Of a stretch of DNA of 64,000 bases, positions 62,184 to 64,000 are shown one piece after another. Each line of letters begins with the position of its first letter. Positions within the stretch are counted from its first letter, which is position 1. The notes under the pieces are model-generated. The model had not been told where the DNA came from. It saw only the letters and a program-made list of their open reading frames with translations, and ran no database searches. The DNA is taken from positions 62,001-126,000 of the forward strand of contig CAMYIZ010000074.1 of the NCBI GenBank assembly GCA_947258585.1, in the 5' to 3' direction. Origin of the DNA: an uncultured Haliea sp. (GTDB lineage Bacteria > Pseudomonadota > Gammaproteobacteria > Pseudomonadales > Halieaceae). A program made the translations under genes and the position numbers.

Positions 62184-64000
62184 ATGACGATGGGAAGATT
62201 AATAAATATAGACAATGGCGGCACGCTGACCGATTTCTGTGCCTTTGACGGCGAGCAGGTGTTCCATACCAAATCGCTCACCACGCCTTTCGATCTCAGC
62301 AAGTGCTTTTTCGATGGCCTGAAAAAGCTGGCCAAGTCCATGTATGGTGACGAGGCGAAGGTCGGTGAGCTGCTGCAGAGCACCGACTATATCCGCTATT
62401 CGACCACCCAGGGTACGAACGCCCTGGTCGAGCGCAAGGGGCCGAGGCTGGGTCTACTGGTTGCCAAGGGCACCGATCCCGGCCTGCTCCAGGTAACGGA
62501 TGCGGAGAAGTCGCTCTACAAGGACATTGTGGGAGGGCGCGTTGCCGAGGTCGATCTTGACCTGACCGGCGCGGATCTCGAACTGGACCTGATGCGGGCC
62601 GTGAACCGGACCGTCGGTGAGGGCGCCAGTCGTATCGTGCTGTCGTTGACCCAGGATGATTTCCAAAGCACCGAGAACAAGCTGAACCGTATTATCGGCC
62701 GAAAATTCCCCTCGCATTTGCTGGGGGTGGTGCCGGTACTGTCAGCGGGCGGACTCAGCGACGATACTGACTTTGCCCGTCGTACCTGGTCGGCCCTGCT
62801 GAACGCCTTCCTGCACCCGGCAATGGAGCGTTTTCTTTATAGTGCGGATCACCGCCTGAAGGATCTGAAGACCAGAAACCCCCTGTTGATCTTCCGCAAT
62901 GACGGTGGCGCCGCCCGGGTTGCTAAGACCATGGCCATCAAGTCCTACAGCTCCGGGCCCCGAGGCGGTATGGAAGGGGTGCGGGCACTGGCCGCCCACT
63001 ACGGTTACAAAAAGATCCTCTCCTACGACGTGGGTGGCACCACCACGGATATCGGTGTGGTGGTGGATGGTCAGTTGGCGCAGCACTCCCAGGGAACGGT
63101 TGAAGGCGTCAAGGTCAATTTCCCTCTGGCCGAGATCTTCAGCGCCGGTGTGGGCGGCAGCTCGGTAATTACCTCCGATGGCGAGAGCATTACGGTGGGT
63201 CCTGAATCCGTTGGCGCCGCACCCGGGCCCGCCTGCTTTGGCCTGGGTGGAAAGCAAGCCACCATTACCGACGTATTCCTGTTGATGGGTGTTTTGGACC
63301 CGGGGACTTACTTCGGCGGTGAGCTGAGCCTGGACAGCGCGCGGGCAGCCGACGTGATCGAGAAGAACGTGGCCGGACCGCTGGGCGTCAGCCTGGACGA
63401 GGCGCTGGATCTCATGTTCGCCGCCTGGGTCAGAAAAATTGCCGACGGCCTGCGGCAGTTCTCGACCATAGATGATGACACCACCATTGCCGGTTTTGGC
63501 GGTGCGGGCGCGCTGGCCGCCACCCGTATTGCCGACGCCTGCGGCGCCCGTCGAGTCATTATTCCGGCCTTGGGCGCGGTGTTCAGCGCCTTTGGTATCG
63601 GCTTTTCCCCCATATCCCAGGTTTACCGTATGAATCTGGCGGATAAATCCAGCGCCGGCATCGCCGCTGTCATCAGCGATGCCCGCAGCCGGGCCGAGAA
63701 GGATCTGTTCGCCGAGGGCATTGATATAGCCGAATGTGACATCCGCATTTCTCTCTCGCGAATCGCCGGTGATGGCCTTGAAGAAGTCATTGAAATCAAC
63801 GAGAACTCCGGGTTCCCCAGTGATTTCCACGAGGATGACAAGGCGGTGCTGGTGTACGAGGCCAGGAAAAATATTCGCGGTTTGAAGATGGCCGAGGTCG
63901 GCAACGAGACCGCGAGGGAACCGGTTATCAACAGTAAGCGGCGAGTCAATACAGGCGCGGGAAATTTCAAGGAAATTCCGGTGGTCAGGGTCGAGGAGCA
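62184..64000 (+). CDS. Hydantoinase/oxoprolinase-family protein, ketone-carboxylase type (partial, runs off window)
   Basis: An open frame of about 605 codons with no stop before the window edge. It matches the HyuA/acetone-carboxylase/acetophenone-carboxylase family. The first nucleotide-binding segment is INIDNGGTLTDF (about 8-19). The second is SYDVGGTTTDIGVVVDG (about 278-294), with FRNDGGAARVAK before it and AGFGGAGALAATRIA (about 430-445) after it. Starts at 62184 and 62190 are both possible, without a strong ribosome-binding site. In ketone carboxylation these subunits use ATP to activate acetone or a related ketone, giving acetoacetate or a 3-oxoacid. That product would suit the scoAB-thiolase operon at 27-30 kb. 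A hydantoinase or oxoprolinase activity is also possible; the partner subunits would be downstream. Confidence 0.87.
   Translation, partial: MTMGRLINIDNGGTLTDFCAFDGEQVFHTKSLTTPFDLSKCFFDGLKKLAKSMYGDEAKVGELLQSTDYIRYSTTQGTNALVERKGPRLGLLVAKGTDPGLLQVTDAEKSLYKDIVGGRVAEVDLDLTGADLELDLMRAVNRTVGEGASRIVLSLTQDDFQSTENKLNRIIGRKFPSHLLGVVPVLSAGGLSDDTDFARRTWSALLNAFLHPAMERFLYSADHRLKDLKTRNPLLIFRNDGGAARVAKTMAIKSYSSGPRGGMEGVRALAAHYGYKKILSYDVGGTTTDIGVVVDGQLAQHSQGTVEGVKVNFPLAEIFSAGVGGSSVITSDGESITVGPESVGAAPGPACFGLGGKQATITDVFLLMGVLDPGTYFGGELSLDSARAADVIEKNVAGPLGVSLDEALDLMFAAWVRKIADGLRQFSTIDDDTTIAGFGGAGALAATRIADACGARRVIIPALGAVFSAFGIGFSPISQVYRMNLADKSSAGIAAVISDARSRAEKDLFAEGIDIAECDIRISLSRIAGDGLEEVIEINENSGFPSDFHEDDKAVLVYEARKNIRGLKMAEVGNETAREPVINSKRRVNTGAGNFKEIPVVRVEE

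Noticed and set aside
1-64000. tRNA, rRNA, CRISPR arrays and ICE att sites
   Set aside because: No sequence with the expected conserved arms, repeats or spacers was seen on either strand; the ICE attachment sites are not in the window or not recognisable.

Overview
The window reads as gammaproteobacterial chromosome carrying the transfer region of a PFGI-1/SPI-7-type integrative conjugative element (ICE), followed by a catabolic and envelope-transport region heavily reworked by insertion sequences. The ICE family, the MalT-like regulator, and the RND/DUF1329/DUF1302 and ketone-utilisation genes fit a free-living, probably aquatic, hydrophobic-compound-degrading gammaproteobacterium. No rRNA, tRNA or housekeeping marker is present, so the genus is not resolved. 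REGION 1 (1-27.2 kb, ICE). A tyrosine recombinase-like gene, the PilL N-terminal protein, a periplasmic CxxC protein, a lytic transglycosylase, the coupling protein TraD and a membrane protein lead to a cargo hotspot at about 6.6-14.4 kb. After it come the mating-pair genes: RAQPRD protein, small membrane proteins, VirB8/9/10-like proteins, a lipoprotein, the VirB4/TraC ATPase, TraU-like protein and TraG. Genes are tightly packed and often overlap by 4 nt. The transfer block stops after TraG and one small opposite-strand gene. No relaxase (TraI/MobH) is present in the window, so the element may be a truncated relic. REGION 2 (6.6-14.4 kb, cargo). An Xre/MbcA-type antitoxin and RES toxin lie behind an unusual array of palindromes and overlap a DnaQ-like exonuclease. 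Next are remains of an SbcD/SbcC-like nuclease pair, then an OLD-family ATPase/TOPRIM nuclease paired with a STAND NTPase carrying an N-terminal Mrr-like nuclease domain. This pair is a candidate anti-phage system. An IS5-family element closes the hotspot. REGION 3 (27.4-31.1 kb). scoA, scoB and a thiolase form a minus-strand operon opposite a LysR regulator, a route from acetoacetate to acetyl-CoA. REGION 4 (31.1-44.8 kb). One long plus-strand operon encodes an RND/MMPL permease, a DUF1329 protein, a YCF48-like propeller, a DUF1302 outer-membrane protein, ExbB, two ExbD/TolR proteins, a membrane-anchored VWA protein, a helical-repeat protein and a second DUF1329 protein. Together they look like an energised envelope-spanning transport machine. 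REGION 5 (44.8-62.1 kb). Five IS types interrupt or separate the genes: IS630 ahead of an AraC regulator, two decayed IS3 copies around a kinase-like/VOC gene pair, an intact IS66 inside a TonB-dependent receptor, and an IS30 next to a 41-bp fossil of the IS5 left end. A large MalT-type LuxR regulator lies on the minus strand. REGION 6 (62.2 kb to the end). A hydantoinase/oxoprolinase-family gene (ketone-carboxylase type) runs off the window. The palindrome ACTACCY-N4-GGGTAGT occurs upstream of the RND operon, of the AraC gene (now separated by IS630) and of the hydantoinase-family gene. It ties regions 4-6 into one probable regulon, for which the MalT-like protein is the best candidate activator.
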